DNA from: Candidatus Wolfebacteria bacterium
GTDB lineage: Bacteria > Patescibacteriota > Minisyncoccia > Phycocordibacterales > Phycocordibacteraceae
Direction of reading: 5' to 3'
Length of the DNA: 35,110 nucleotides
NCBI GenBank assembly: GCA_002400985.2
Contig: NVRX02000004.1
Coordinates: 1-35,110, forward strand
Under the pieces are notes generated by a model that worked only from the letters and a program-made list of their open reading frames with translations, ran no database searches and was not told the DNA's origin. Shown in pieces: positions 16,809 to 25,188 of this stretch; position 1 is the first letter of the stretch, and every line of letters begins with the position of its first letter. The position numbers and the translations under genes were made by a program.

Positions 16809-17412
16809 ATATAGCTATGGTCCACTTTTGTGCAGCAGTTTCTACACAATACCGCTTTATCTTCCCAAAGTACAAACGTATGTAAACATAAATAAAAAGC
16901 GACCTCCAAGACCTGTAATAAGAAAATATTGTGTTTCCTTCATACATTTTCTTTAAACGCTTTAAAAAAGATGTTATTGGGACATAATAAATAACCTCAT
17001 TACAAATCACAACATCTGCATTCTTTACTTCTTTTGGTATTTCTTTTGATAAATCAATGCATTTATATTCTCCAACTGGGAACGATTTCTTTGCTGATGC
17101 AAGAGCTACTTCTGATATATCGACACCAAGATAGTAAGATATTGGAACCTTCAATCTAATAAAAGCTGCTCCTAAGCCCCCATTTCCACAACCAAGATCA
17201 ACAACAGAAATAGGTTGATTTATTTTTTTTGAAAGCTGGAGGCAATATTCGGCAATATATTCTGTATTTGGCTGCACAAAAGTAATAAGCCTTTTCCAGG
17301 CTCCACCTTCATACTGATCCTCCCACTCTTCCTTAGATAGAATTGAAGAAACAACTTCCTTGCCATGGAAGAATTTATAAAATATTCTACTTATTTTTTT
17401 CCACGGAACCAT
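16795..17412 (-). CDS. Class I SAM-dependent methyltransferase
   Basis: A 205-residue protein with motif I VVDLGCGNGGLG (70-81), a following acidic residue in YLGVDISEVALASAKK (94-109), and ADVVICNEVIYYVP as motif post-II/IV. The N-terminal part (EEWEDQYEGGAWKRL) resembles the lid of small-molecule methyltransferases of the SAM_MT type near glycan genes. The C-terminal end WRSLFIYVYIRLYFGKIKRY is hydrophobic and basic, possibly membrane-associated. It overlaps the deacetylase gene upstream by 22 bp and the GT2 gene downstream by 14 bp, so tight coupling is expected. Substrate unknown; probably a sugar or lipid-linked intermediate of the same pathway. Confidence 0.85.
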   Translation of the reverse strand: MVPWKKISRIFYKFFHGKEVVSSILSKEEWEDQYEGGAWKRLITFVQPNTEYIAEYCLQLSKKINQPISVVDLGCGNGGLGAAFIRLKVPISYYLGVDISEVALASAKKSFPVGEYKCIDLSKEIPKEVKNADVVICNEVIYYVPITSFLKRLKKMYEGNTIFSYYRSWRSLFIYVYIRLYFGKIKRYCVETAAQKWTIAIYEQQ

Positions 17413-18167
17413 GAGATTATTTTATTATAACTTTGCATTGCATACTTTGTTCGTAAAACAAAGAGAATAAAAGGCATTGTTCTGTCTATCTGCACGCGCC
17501 GAAGTCGATAGAGATTATCCTCTTTGTTTATAACACCTTCAGTAATGCCAAACCCAGCCTCAAAACCGAGGCTCTTTACCCCATCTTCAACTTCTTTATT
17601 TCTATGACCAGAAGCATATGCAACGTACTTGGGTATTTTACCGGTATACGAAATAATATCTTCACGACAACCACCTAACTCTTCTTTGAATTTTTCCCGT
17701 GAAAGATCTTTTAAATTTAAATGATCCCTTCCGTGCACCTCAAAAGAAATAAGCTTTGAATCATGCATTTCTTTTATCTGCTCTTTATTTAAACGGTCAA
17801 TATTTGAGAGTTTATTTTTTTTGTCTAGATTTGAAGTTAAAAATACTGCTGCAGGGATTTTGTACTTTTTTAATATTGGAAAAATATTTGTATATGTATC
17901 CAAATAACCATCGTCAATTGTAATTGCAATTTCAGTTCTTTTTAACTCTCTTTCTCCTTTTGCATACGAAACAACATCATCTAGATGAATAATTTTATAA
18001 TGTTCGATAAGAAATTCTATCTGCCTCTCAAATAAAGGAAGAGGCACATCATATTTCGTAGCTCCTCCAGAAACTGAATGGTACATAAGCACTGAAACAT
18101 GTGGCTTCTCCCCAACAAACACGCGTGTAAGCCAAAGTAGTATTATTTTTGTATAGCCACGAATCAT
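17391..18167 (-). CDS. NodB-type polysaccharide deacetylase
   Basis: A 258-residue CE4 deacetylase removing N- or O-acetyl groups from a glycan or lipid-linked sugar. It has SVLMYHSVSG (25-34), the TIDDGYLD motif (83-90) with catalytic Asp85 and metal Asp86, and the metal motif HGRDH (145-149), where the usual H-S/T-x-x-H has Gly in the second position. The later motif, commonly FAYPFG, reads VAYASGHRN, so the Pro-Phe pair is lost while Tyr and the following Gly remain. A short hydrophobic N-terminus (IILLWLTRVFV) could be a membrane anchor. It starts within the 4-bp end overlap of the P-loop kinase gene. The lack of a clear signal peptide is compatible with action on lipid-linked sugar at the membrane. 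Confidence 0.88.
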   Translation of the reverse strand: MIRGYTKIILLWLTRVFVGEKPHVSVLMYHSVSGGATKYDVPLPLFERQIEFLIEHYKIIHLDDVVSYAKGERELKRTEIAITIDDGYLDTYTNIFPILKKYKIPAAVFLTSNLDKKNKLSNIDRLNKEQIKEMHDSKLISFEVHGRDHLNLKDLSREKFKEELGGCREDIISYTGKIPKYVAYASGHRNKEVEDGVKSLGFEAGFGITEGVINKEDNLYRLRRVQIDRTMPFILFVLRTKYAMQSYNKIISWFRGKK

Positions 18168-18742
18168 ATTTTTATTGTCTCACAGGAACCTGTGTGTACA
18201 TTATAGTTACTCTCTTTTAATAATTTAGACAAAATCTTCTCATGTAAAGCAGAAACGTTTAAAAGCTGTTCGTCTTCTTCTTTAGATTTTGTCCGTGAAA
18301 AAACCCTCCCGCGCTTTCTTGCATATTCTTCTTGGGTAGATCTGGGTACAACAATATGAAAATAAATGTCTGTAATCTTTGGCATACTATAAAAAAGGGA
18401 TTCTATTTCCTTTTTGGAAAGTGGTTCATCAGATAGATTCATGATGTTTTGAAGGAGTCCCTCATCAATAACTCTTGTGCCCACAACGGGCACCGTATAG
18501 CGAGCAAGACGTACTCCAAGTCCATTGACGAACTTTGTATACATTCTGCCCTTTGAATGCTTTGCTATAAGTAAAAATATTTTGAAGGTAAAAATTGGAT
18601 ACTTAAACCAAAAAATCAACGCATACTGCAGGATTACAAATTTTGTATTAAGAACAGGTCTTTCATACTCATCTTTTGCGCACAAAATGTCTGCACATGT
18701 TGTTTTCCCTACTGCAGGTAAACCAAAAATCTCAATAATCAT
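18164..18742 (-). CDS. P-loop kinase-like protein
   Basis: A 192-residue protein with Walker A GLPAVGKTT (7-15), a Walker B-like VIDEG (91-95) and a later basic lid segment, RSTQEEYARKRGR, as in nucleoside and nucleotide kinases. This build is frequent in CPR and other capsule loci, where it is annotated only as AAA or deoxynucleoside-kinase-like. APS kinase, which would fit the sulfotransferase, was considered, but the FISPF and DRDN-type motifs are absent. It is coupled by 4-bp overlaps to the methyltransferase gene upstream and the deacetylase gene downstream. It may phosphorylate a sugar or lipid intermediate, but the substrate is unknown. Confidence 0.75.
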   Translation of the reverse strand: MIIEIFGLPAVGKTTCADILCAKDEYERPVLNTKFVILQYALIFWFKYPIFTFKIFLLIAKHSKGRMYTKFVNGLGVRLARYTVPVVGTRVIDEGLLQNIMNLSDEPLSKKEIESLFYSMPKITDIYFHIVVPRSTQEEYARKRGRVFSRTKSKEEDEQLLNVSALHEKILSKLLKESNYNVHTGSCETIKI

Positions 18743-19446
18743 AATTTTTTAAACCGAATGATATATGATTCACAAAAAAGTGAATGTACAAAAGAAAAGG
18801 GTATTTGTGCAAGCAGAAAGAAAGCTAATTTATTTAATTTAGAAGATTTGAAAAATGGCACAGTTACAGTAAGTGGACATATAGAGACAACATCAAGTTC
18901 TGTATTTTTTAACAATTTTTTGAAAACTTTAGGATGAATTCTACCTTTGTGAAGATCAGAAGAAATGTCCCCTCTTGGAAACTTTGTACTAATAATCCCT
19001 TCTCCTCCAGGTGAAAGAATTTTTGCAATAATGCCTAATGCCTTTTTTTGGTTTGGAAGATATTCGAAAACTCGAGAAGAGAAGAAAAGATCATATACGC
19101 CCTCATCCCCATCATAGGAATCAAAATCCCCTTCAATAAAACTTACATCACAATTCTCAATGTTTTCCTTTGCCATCTTTAGCATGTGTGAAGAAATATC
19201 AAAGGCATCAATATGTATAGATGGAAATTCTGCACATAAAACTTTTGTCCAAGTACCAGCCCCTGGCCCAAGCTCAAAACAATTCTTTGAATCAAGACCT
19301 TTCAAAGATCTTTTGATTCCTATTTTTGTCATATCGTAGCCAGCCTGTGAGACGGGGTCCTTGTGCCACCTATCAAATTCATACGCGTTTCCAGCTCGCG
19401 TTTCCACATCATTATTATAGTGACTTCGTACGCTATTACTTTTCAT
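18739..19446 (-). CDS. Class I SAM-dependent methyltransferase
   Basis: A 235-residue methyltransferase. Motif I is NCFELGPGAGTWTKVL (55-70), followed by HIDAFDISSHMLKMAKENI (motif II Asp), VSFIEGDFDSYD, and YDLFFSSRVFEYLP as the post-I/IV region. The N-terminus (RSHYNNDVETRAGNAYEFDRW) is like the ubiquinone/menaquinone-biosynthesis-type methyltransferases found in glycan clusters. It overlaps the GT4 gene upstream by 11 bp and the kinase gene downstream by 4 bp. Substrate not determinable. Confidence 0.87.
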   Translation of the reverse strand: MKSNSVRSHYNNDVETRAGNAYEFDRWHKDPVSQAGYDMTKIGIKRSLKGLDSKNCFELGPGAGTWTKVLCAEFPSIHIDAFDISSHMLKMAKENIENCDVSFIEGDFDSYDGDEGVYDLFFSSRVFEYLPNQKKALGIIAKILSPGGEGIISTKFPRGDISSDLHKGRIHPKVFKKLLKNTELDVVSICPLTVTVPFFKSSKLNKLAFFLLAQIPFSFVHSLFCESYIIRFKKL

Positions 19447-20458
19447 ATAGTGCTAAAATTTTTGGAATAAGTTTTGAAAGTGAATGGTCTTTTACAACCT
19501 GATTTCGCAATTGTGCCCCAAGGCTTTCTCTCTCCATATGCGGCATTTCTTTTATTGTATCTAGAACTTCAGTTAATTTCAAAACATCATGTTCTTCTAC
19601 ATAAGCAGAATAAGGAAGTGTAGAAAATATATCCTTAAATGCCTCATTAGTCGAGATAACAAGAGTACCTGTACTCATTGCTTCAAGGACGACTTTATCA
19701 ATGCTTCCTGTATTACTTGTGTTCACGAAAACATTTGATTCCTGGTAAAAATTAGGAAGCTCTCCCTGTGTTTTTGCTCCCAAAAAAGAAACTTTTGAAT
19801 TAAATTCTTTTTGCAAACTTTCTTGATATACAATATCAGCCTTTGTGATAGCTGCACCAATAACTGAAAGTTCTGAGTTTTTACAATTTAAAACTGCCGC
19901 AATTAAAATTTCAATTTGTTTTACCGGGGCAATACGCCCAACAGACAAAACTTTAAGTACTCTGCTTTCTTCTTTTGGTGCTAAAGCAAAAAGATCTGTG
20001 TCTATCCCGTGACCAACAATATATAGTTTCTTACTTTTAATACGAAAACTTTCCTCTGACGCAGACACGATCCCATCAACCATCACGTGCGCGAGTCTTA
20101 GTGATGAAGTAACTGACCTGTGCATATACCAGAGCAGTATTTTTTTATGGAAAATCTTCCAAAAAACACCGCCCAGCAACACATATATTTGATTCATATG
20201 CACAAACACAGAATCATATTCCTTTTTGTACTTCCACACGTATGAATAAAACCTCCTTAAATACTCAAGCCTCCCAACACCATCTTCTTTCCCAAGTGAG
20301 TGTACTGATACATTATCTGAAAAATCATATTCCCCTACCTGCAAAGCAATAACGTGCAACTGATCTACATGCTTTGAAAACTCAACAATCCACCTATGAA
20401 AAAATCCAAGTATTGGATGATTTTTATCTACTACCTGTGTGACAATTAGAAGCTTCAT
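19436..20458 (-). CDS. Glycosyltransferase family 4, first gene of the island operon
   Basis: A 340-residue GT-B glycosyltransferase. The donor half carries VLSVGRIAPVKQIEILI, then VSFLGAKTQGELPNFYQ, NVFVNTSNTGSIDKVVLEAM and LVISTNEAFKDIF. The GSIDKVVLEA segment stands where E-x7-E is usual, with Ser replacing the first Glu-Gly, a common variant. It is the first gene after the terminator at 20488-20515. The 29-bp gap holds a TGG-TATCGT extended -10 ending 8 nt before the ATG, with TATAAA a little upstream, so the 14-kb minus-strand operon may start here. Donor sugar unknown. Confidence 0.87.
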   Translation of the reverse strand: MKLLIVTQVVDKNHPILGFFHRWIVEFSKHVDQLHVIALQVGEYDFSDNVSVHSLGKEDGVGRLEYLRRFYSYVWKYKKEYDSVFVHMNQIYVLLGGVFWKIFHKKILLWYMHRSVTSSLRLAHVMVDGIVSASEESFRIKSKKLYIVGHGIDTDLFALAPKEESRVLKVLSVGRIAPVKQIEILIAAVLNCKNSELSVIGAAITKADIVYQESLQKEFNSKVSFLGAKTQGELPNFYQESNVFVNTSNTGSIDKVVLEAMSTGTLVISTNEAFKDIFSTLPYSAYVEEHDVLKLTEVLDTIKEMPHMERESLGAQLRNQVVKDHSLSKLIPKILALYEK

Positions 20459-20487
20459 ACGCCATCACGATACCATTTTTATATTAA

Positions 20488-20515
20488 AAAGGGATCACCC
20501 TAAGGTAACCCCTTT
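20488..20515 (-). terminator. Intrinsic terminator at the right edge of the island
   Basis: On the minus strand AAAGGGGTTACC (20515-20504) pairs with GGTGATCCCTTT (20499-20488), 12 bp with two G-U pairs and a 4-nt loop, followed by a T-run. It ends the transcript of the 104-aa gene before the island operon starts. Confidence 0.85.
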
Positions 20516-20541
20516 GAACTGAAGTTACATCATAAAATTTT

Positions 20542-20856
20542 TTATGTTTTTCTGTAATTTCTTTTGCGGTTTCTGCGGCGGCCATTTTTTCCATGACCAC
20601 GGTTGTTTCTTTTGTTTCTTTTTTGTTTCCCATTTGTAATGTGGGTTTTTTTATGCTTATTTTTTTGCTTGCGGCCAAACAGACCTGAAGCAAAACTGTA
20701 TGAAGATTTCCATACAAAAGATAAAAATTCAAACACTACACTGAAAACAGCAAAAGCCAAAAGTGCAAAAATAGCTAATAAGATCAGTAGACCAAGTGGG
20801 CTTGAAGCCCCAAGCTCTTGAAGACCCATAAGGATCTCCCCAATAAAATTTTCCAT
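20542..20856 (-). CDS. Small single-pass membrane protein with basic tail (possible frameshift)
   Basis: 104 residues: an N-terminal helix (MENFIGEILMGLQEL), one long transmembrane segment (about 21-48), an aromatic membrane-exit region, then a tail of only Lys, Arg, Asn, Gly, His and Thr. I know no family. Signals are unusually strong: promoter TTGACA-17-TACTTT with extended -10 (20921-20949), a structured leader, and AGGAAG 5 nt before the ATG. Two A7 runs at 20666-20660 and 20652-20646 follow the transmembrane part. A +1 shift there would swap the low-complexity tail for a balanced sequence (MGNKKETKETTVVMEKMAAA and on, stop at 20484), giving about 123 residues. That second frame runs through the terminator. 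Which tail is real is open. Confidence 0.6.
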   Translation of the reverse strand: MENFIGEILMGLQELGASSPLGLLILLAIFALLAFAVFSVVFEFLSFVWKSSYSFASGLFGRKQKNKHKKTHITNGKQKRNKRNNRGHGKNGRRRNRKRNYRKT

Positions 20857-20949
20857 AAATACTTCCTTTCGTGTCCGATTTCCCCGGACGTAGGTTGAGC
20901 AAAATGCTCATCCGCCACAAAAAGTATCACATTTAATACTATTTGTCAA
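20857..20949 (-). promoter_or_regulatory. Strong promoter and structured leader of the small membrane protein gene
   Basis: -35 TTGACA (20949-20944), 17-bp spacer, TGA extended -10 TACTTT (20926-20921), predicted +1 near 20914. The roughly 58-nt leader has two hairpins: TGAGCA-TTT-TGCTCA (20910-20896, perfect 6 bp) and GTCCG/CGGAC (20889-20873). AGGAAG follows at 20867-20862, 5 nt before the ATG. The -35 lies inside the last codons of the GT4 gene ending at 20939. Confidence 0.8.
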
Positions 20950-22042
20950 CCCTTATTACATCCCTTGCAAACAACTCCGCAGAATTCTGATATTTTGCAA
21001 TATGAGCAAGGGCTTGATCATATGCTTGTCGTGGCATAGTTTCTCTAAGATACGTGTCATTTATAAGCTTCCGCACTCCTGTAGAAAGACAGAGAACATC
21101 ATCTACCGGACACGCAAAAATATCTTGCCCTAAACGAAACACCTCCCCAACTACTCCCACATCTGTACTAACAATAGGCAGCTTCGCAAGAGCGGCCTCA
21201 AGAAGAACTCTGCCATACCCCTCATACGCACCCGTATGCAAAAGTACATGAGCTTTCCCAAACCACTCATGCGGCTTCATGCTCCACCCTGCAAAGTACA
21301 CAGAATCTTTTAATTCTTTGCTCTTTGCATAACTCTCTAACTTTCTCCTCTCACTTCCATCTCCCACGAACACAATGCCGGCTCCTGGAAAACTCTTCTG
21401 TGCTTCTACAAGAACATCAACAGCAACATGCCAGTGCTTTTCTTTTTCTAACCTTCCCATACAGAGTATGGTAAAAGGAAAACGTGACTTCCCTTCTTCT
21501 GGCTGTATTGCAGAAAGACCGTGCACAATAGGAAGTACTGACATGGGGGCAATATCTGGAAACTTTAATTTCAAACCTTTTTTAACACGCTCGCTAACCA
21601 CACGTACACCATCTGCTTTTTTCAATACGCGAGACATCAAAGCAACACGAGCAATATTTTTTGTATTTCCTTTTGTAAACCAAGGACTTGTGGGATCAGT
21701 ATGTACCTGCACATGAAGTTTTGCTCCAACCTTGCTCGCAATACGAGCGCCAATTTCTCCAACTTCAAATGGGTCTTGTGTGGTAACAACAGCAATATCT
21801 TCAGATTTTGCAATACGCGTACCAATCTTCAATGCATCGAGAGGAATAAGCGCCTTCATAAGAGAGCGTGTTGAATATAACCACACACCTTTTGCAATTT
21901 CTTCTTTTGAATCCCCTTCCCCTGTATTTAAAACGAGAATGTGTAATGCATCAAAATGCTTACCGTATTCTATAAACCGCAAACGGACTTCGCTTCCGGC
22001 GTTTAGTGCATTCTTATCTGTTGAGAGCATTAATGTATTCAT
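20939..22042 (-). CDS. Glycosyltransferase family 4
   Basis: A 367-residue GT-B glycosyltransferase. N-terminal half: TLMLSTDKNALNAGSEVRLR and an HVQVHTDPTSPWF segment in the hinge. Donor half: ILCMGRLEKEKHWHVAVDVL, GIVFVGDGSERRKLE, VYFAGWSMKPHEWF, HVLLHTGAYEGYGRVLLEAA (E-x7-E) and LPIVSTDVGVVGEV. All core GT4 motifs are intact. Base composition is like the housekeeping flank, not the A+T-rich island, although the genes meet near 20.5-20.9 kb. Its last codons carry the promoter of the next gene. The start overlaps the preceding GT4 gene by 4 bp (ATGA). Probably mannosyl- or glucosyl-transfer; donor not determinable. Confidence 0.9.
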   Translation of the reverse strand: MNTLMLSTDKNALNAGSEVRLRFIEYGKHFDALHILVLNTGEGDSKEEIAKGVWLYSTRSLMKALIPLDALKIGTRIAKSEDIAVVTTQDPFEVGEIGARIASKVGAKLHVQVHTDPTSPWFTKGNTKNIARVALMSRVLKKADGVRVVSERVKKGLKLKFPDIAPMSVLPIVHGLSAIQPEEGKSRFPFTILCMGRLEKEKHWHVAVDVLVEAQKSFPGAGIVFVGDGSERRKLESYAKSKELKDSVYFAGWSMKPHEWFGKAHVLLHTGAYEGYGRVLLEAALAKLPIVSTDVGVVGEVFRLGQDIFACPVDDVLCLSTGVRKLINDTYLRETMPRQAYDQALAHIAKYQNSAELFARDVIRVDK

Positions 22043-23136
22043 AGTGATTCAAGTAGTTCCTTTGTTTCTCTAAGCATTCTTTCTTTTGAAAACTTTGCAG
22101 CCCTTCTGCGTCCTATATCTTTCGCACTCCTCCTAAATGATTCATCGGTAAGGGCGCGCGTAATTGCTTTGGTAATTGCCTTAGTGTCTTTGTATTTTAC
22201 AAGTAAACCATTTTTTCCGTGAGTAATAAGCTCTGGATTTCCCCCTACATTACTTGCAACAGTAGGAGTACCTACTGCCTGGGCTTCCAATAATAAATGG
22301 CTAAACCCTTCGTACCCACTATTGAGCACAAGCACATCTGCAGCCTTGAGGTACGCAAGCGTAATATCATGATCTAACCTCCCTGCAAAGGTAACTTTCT
22401 TCCCTTCTGAATACTTCTCTAACCTTTCCCTCTCTGGACCTTCTCCAACAACAAGAAGCTGTACATCAAGACCTGTTTTCTCCATGTCAGATATGGCATC
22501 AATAACCTCTGTAATACCCTTACATGGCACAAGACGAGCAATAGTAATGACGTATTTCCCATGATACTTGAGCAATCCACGTAATACATTTTTATTCCCA
22601 ACACCTTCTACACTTGGTGCAGCATTATAAATAACTGATATTGTATTTTTATCTACACCCCATGATATAATCACACGTTTTAAATACTCACTCGGCACAA
22701 CAACCCTATCTGCACGTGTGGCGACAAATGTTTCTACATTCCGTAAGATTTGCACGAAAAATGAATACGATTCTTCTTTTAGAAAATCGTCTAGCAGCTC
22801 TGTAGCCCCAAAACGCTGCATCCCCTGCTCCCACGCATAATCTCCCACAATCTTAACTGCAAACTTTTTCTTACTAAAAAAGGCAGCAATAGATGCAGGA
22901 AGCCCCACAGACACAGGGTCAAGCGCATATATAATATCTACACCCTTTGAAAGCTTTAAACAAAGAAAGAAGTACACAATATGTCGTACTCCTGGAATAT
23001 ACTTCCGCACACGAGAAAACGGAAGGATGACAGTTTCAATTCCCTCCTTTGGTAATTCATCAAATAATACTTTGGCATATGTAGCCGGACCTCCACCCTC
23101 TGGTGGATATAGCCCTGTAGCCACAAGAATCTTCAT
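22039..23136 (-). CDS. Glycosyltransferase family 4
   Basis: A 365-residue GT4 enzyme. It begins ILVATGLYPPEGGGPATYAK, the typical glycine-rich acceptor-side loop, and continues with AVKIVGDYAWEQGMQRFG, VVPSEYLKRVI, TIARLVPCKGITEVIDAI, LLVVGEGPERERLE and VTFAGRLDHDITLAYLKAAD. It closes with YEGFSHLLLEAQAVGTPTVA (E-x7-E). Similar GT4 enzymes are common in Parcubacteria. It stands 11 bp after the GT4 gene at 23148 and overlaps the next by 4 bp. Donor unknown. Confidence 0.92.
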   Translation of the reverse strand: MKILVATGLYPPEGGGPATYAKVLFDELPKEGIETVILPFSRVRKYIPGVRHIVYFFLCLKLSKGVDIIYALDPVSVGLPASIAAFFSKKKFAVKIVGDYAWEQGMQRFGATELLDDFLKEESYSFFVQILRNVETFVATRADRVVVPSEYLKRVIISWGVDKNTISVIYNAAPSVEGVGNKNVLRGLLKYHGKYVITIARLVPCKGITEVIDAISDMEKTGLDVQLLVVGEGPERERLEKYSEGKKVTFAGRLDHDITLAYLKAADVLVLNSGYEGFSHLLLEAQAVGTPTVASNVGGNPELITHGKNGLLVKYKDTKAITKAITRALTDESFRRSAKDIGRRRAAKFSKERMLRETKELLESL

Positions 23137-23147
23137 ATATGGCTATT

Positions 23148-24338
23148 CTAATACTTTGTAAGCACCTTGTCGAAGAGTACCTTCATCTCTTTCACCACGA
23201 TGTCCCAATCATATTTTTTAATAACCATTTCCTTTGCGGTTTGAACTATAGTATCTACACCATCTGCACCCTCTAAAATATCTTCTACCGCAGTAACAAT
23301 TTGCTTTGGAGAGTCTTTGGATACGGCCCAGCCGGTTTTTTTATCAAAAAGAAAATCTGCAATCCCTCCTTCTCGCGTTGCAATAACGGGCAACTCTGCA
23401 GCCATTGCTTCAATAAATGAATTTCCCATACCTTCAGATCGGGAAGGTCTAATGAATATGTCACAGGCTTTATAAAATGCAGGGATTTCAGAATGATCTA
23501 CAAACCCATAGAAATGAACCCTGCCTGACATACCTGTATCTTTTGCAAGGTTTTCTAACATTTCTTTATCCGGACCATCACCAAGAATAAGAAAGTGTAT
23601 ATGACTCGGCAAAAACTCTAATGCACGAATGACATCATCTATTGCATTTTTATGCACAAGCCTTGATGTGGTAATAAGCCATACTTCTCCATCTTTTTTC
23701 CCTATATTCTTACAAACTTGTGCAATATGTTCTCTCGAAACTTCACTAGTGAAGCGCGCAATATCTACACCATTTGGAATAAGTACAGCCTCTCCTGAAA
23801 ATCCCATACTCTTCCCCCAATTCATAAGAAACGTAGAGATTGCTTGTAGATAATCGGCCCTTGTAAATGCTTGAGTAAATAATCCCCACACTTTCTTCAT
23901 AAGTACTTCAATCTCTTCTGTAGGATCCCCTTCTTGAAGCGTAAGCATGTACGGAACTTTTGAGTACTTTTTCTTAAACATTCCTGCTGGAATACCTGCG
24001 GAGTGCGCCATCATTGCCCATGTGGCATCAAAATTATATTTCTTATGTAATTTCTTTGCTTTAAAGAAAGCCAGGAACTGATACAAATGTTTATTAAAAT
24101 GTAATGGAAACTTTTTTAAATCATTTGAGATTGGATTCTTTTTTGCAAACCCAATTCGATGCACTATAACATTTCCAATCTTCTCTTCTTTTGGGAGTGT
24201 AGAATCGAACCGAAGTGTAACCATGTGGAACTCAATATCTGAAATACGATCTGTTATTTCTTTTATCGCAACTTCTGCACCTCCAATAAACTTTGGATAG
24301 TAGCTCATTGAAAATATAAGTATTTTCTTTTTATCCAT
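23148..24338 (-). CDS. Glycosyltransferase family 4
   Basis: A 396-residue GT4 enzyme with SMSYYPKFIGGAEVAIKEI at the N-terminus, then LTLQEGDPTEEIE, LIPNGVDIARF, ITTSRLVHKNAIDDVIRAL, HFLILGDGPDKEMLE, VHFYGFVDHSEIPAFYKACD and RPSRSEGMGNSFIEAMAAEL (E-x7-E). Complete and well conserved. Its start lies 8 bp inside the epimerase gene end. It is third in the lamin-tail/epimerase/GT4/GT4/GT4 operon, which is probably the ancestral glycan operon of this genome since its composition matches the flank. Confidence 0.92.
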   Translation of the reverse strand: MDKKKILIFSMSYYPKFIGGAEVAIKEITDRISDIEFHMVTLRFDSTLPKEEKIGNVIVHRIGFAKKNPISNDLKKFPLHFNKHLYQFLAFFKAKKLHKKYNFDATWAMMAHSAGIPAGMFKKKYSKVPYMLTLQEGDPTEEIEVLMKKVWGLFTQAFTRADYLQAISTFLMNWGKSMGFSGEAVLIPNGVDIARFTSEVSREHIAQVCKNIGKKDGEVWLITTSRLVHKNAIDDVIRALEFLPSHIHFLILGDGPDKEMLENLAKDTGMSGRVHFYGFVDHSEIPAFYKACDIFIRPSRSEGMGNSFIEAMAAELPVIATREGGIADFLFDKKTGWAVSKDSPKQIVTAVEDILEGADGVDTIVQTAKEMVIKKYDWDIVVKEMKVLFDKVLTKY

Positions 24339-25188
24339 GGGAATTTTTTATGTACTCCAATACATCACGCGATGCTTTCCAACCAAGTGCTTTCATTTTT
24401 TCAAAATTACACTTTGATCTGTTTCTGTCGCCCGGAAGTGCGTCTTTCATTTCTATATCTCCCCCAAAAGCCTTTGCTATTTTCAAAATAGAATATTCTT
24501 TCTTTGCACTAATGCAGTGCCCATCTCCTGATCCTTTTTCGCCAACAAGCACAAGGCCATCTACCGTGTCTTTTACATGCGTAAATGCACGTCTCTGCTC
24601 TCCTGTGCCAAATACCTGCAATGCCTCCTTGTTCAACATCTTTTGCCTGAAAATCTCTATAACTGTACCGTATGCACCTGCACGCTCCCGCGGACCATAT
24701 ACATTATAAAAATATGTAATTGCATACTCTAAACCAAACCATTTTCCATAGTTATTTACCAACTGGGTGTTTGTTGTTTTAAAATATGCATATGGTGATT
24801 GATTTTCTCCATCATTAGCATCATCAAACTCTCCAAACTTTGTACTTGATCCCGCATATATAAGTCGAACTTTCTTATCTTTACAAAAATTAAGAACACT
24901 TGCAGTTCCTCGCACATTTAAATCCCACACCTTTTCTACATCATCAAAAGACGTAAGGACTCTTGAATACTCTCCTAAGTGAAAAAGTATATCTGGAGTC
25001 TCAGATACATGGCCAGCAATATCTTTCGTATGGCCCTCTCTATATTCCACACCATCCACATGATTGTCTTTAGAGCCCGTAAAGTAATTATCAAGTGAAA
25101 TTACTGTATATCCATCAGAAACAAGTCGCTCACATAAATGTGAACCAATAAACCCTGCTCCTCCTGTAACTAGCGCTAATTTAGACAT
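24331..25188 (-). CDS. NAD-dependent nucleotide-sugar epimerase/dehydratase
   Basis: A 285-residue extended short-chain dehydrogenase. The Rossmann motif is VTGGAGFIGSHL (7-18); LDNYFTG (32-38) binds the nucleotide; the active site is the AGSST stretch (112-116) with Tyr133 and Lys137 in SPYAYFK. YNVYGPRERAGAYGTVIEIF, QVFGTGEQRRAFTHVKD and LGWKASRDVLEYI are typical UDP-glucose 4-epimerase/UDP-xylose-synthase-like segments. Total length is a little short (usual 300-330). ATG 25186-25188 was chosen because the Rossmann strand follows directly; the frame is open 14 codons upstream. It overlaps the lamin-tail gene by 8 bp. It supplies a UDP- or dTDP-sugar to the downstream glycosyltransferases. 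Confidence 0.9.
   Translation of the reverse strand: MSKLALVTGGAGFIGSHLCERLVSDGYTVISLDNYFTGSKDNHVDGVEYREGHTKDIAGHVSETPDILFHLGEYSRVLTSFDDVEKVWDLNVRGTASVLNFCKDKKVRLIYAGSSTKFGEFDDANDGENQSPYAYFKTTNTQLVNNYGKWFGLEYAITYFYNVYGPRERAGAYGTVIEIFRQKMLNKEALQVFGTGEQRRAFTHVKDTVDGLVLVGEKGSGDGHCISAKKEYSILKIAKAFGGDIEMKDALPGDRNRSKCNFEKMKALGWKASRDVLEYIKNSHG

Larger units (their letters stand above)
5458..20458. other. Surface-glycan biosynthesis island
   Basis: A 15-kb block of sixteen glycan genes. All but the flippase are on the minus strand, and most overlap or nearly touch. Hand counts of single 60-base lines give 25-33% G+C inside (lines at 5881, 10081 and 12061) and 45-47% in the housekeeping genes at 31261 and 33481. 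Right edge: the terminator at 20488-20515. Left edge: the divergent start region at 5418-5457. No transposase, integrase or direct-repeat boundary was seen. Confidence 0.65.

Noticed and set aside
18164-18742. APS kinase for PAPS supply
   Set aside because: Only the Walker A fits; the family's later conserved motifs are missing and the lid is of a general kinase type.
20484-20633. Separate 49-aa gene starting at the internal ATG 20631-20633
   Set aside because: No ribosome site before this ATG and the terminator lies within its last codons; treated instead as the possible +1 continuation of the 104-aa gene.
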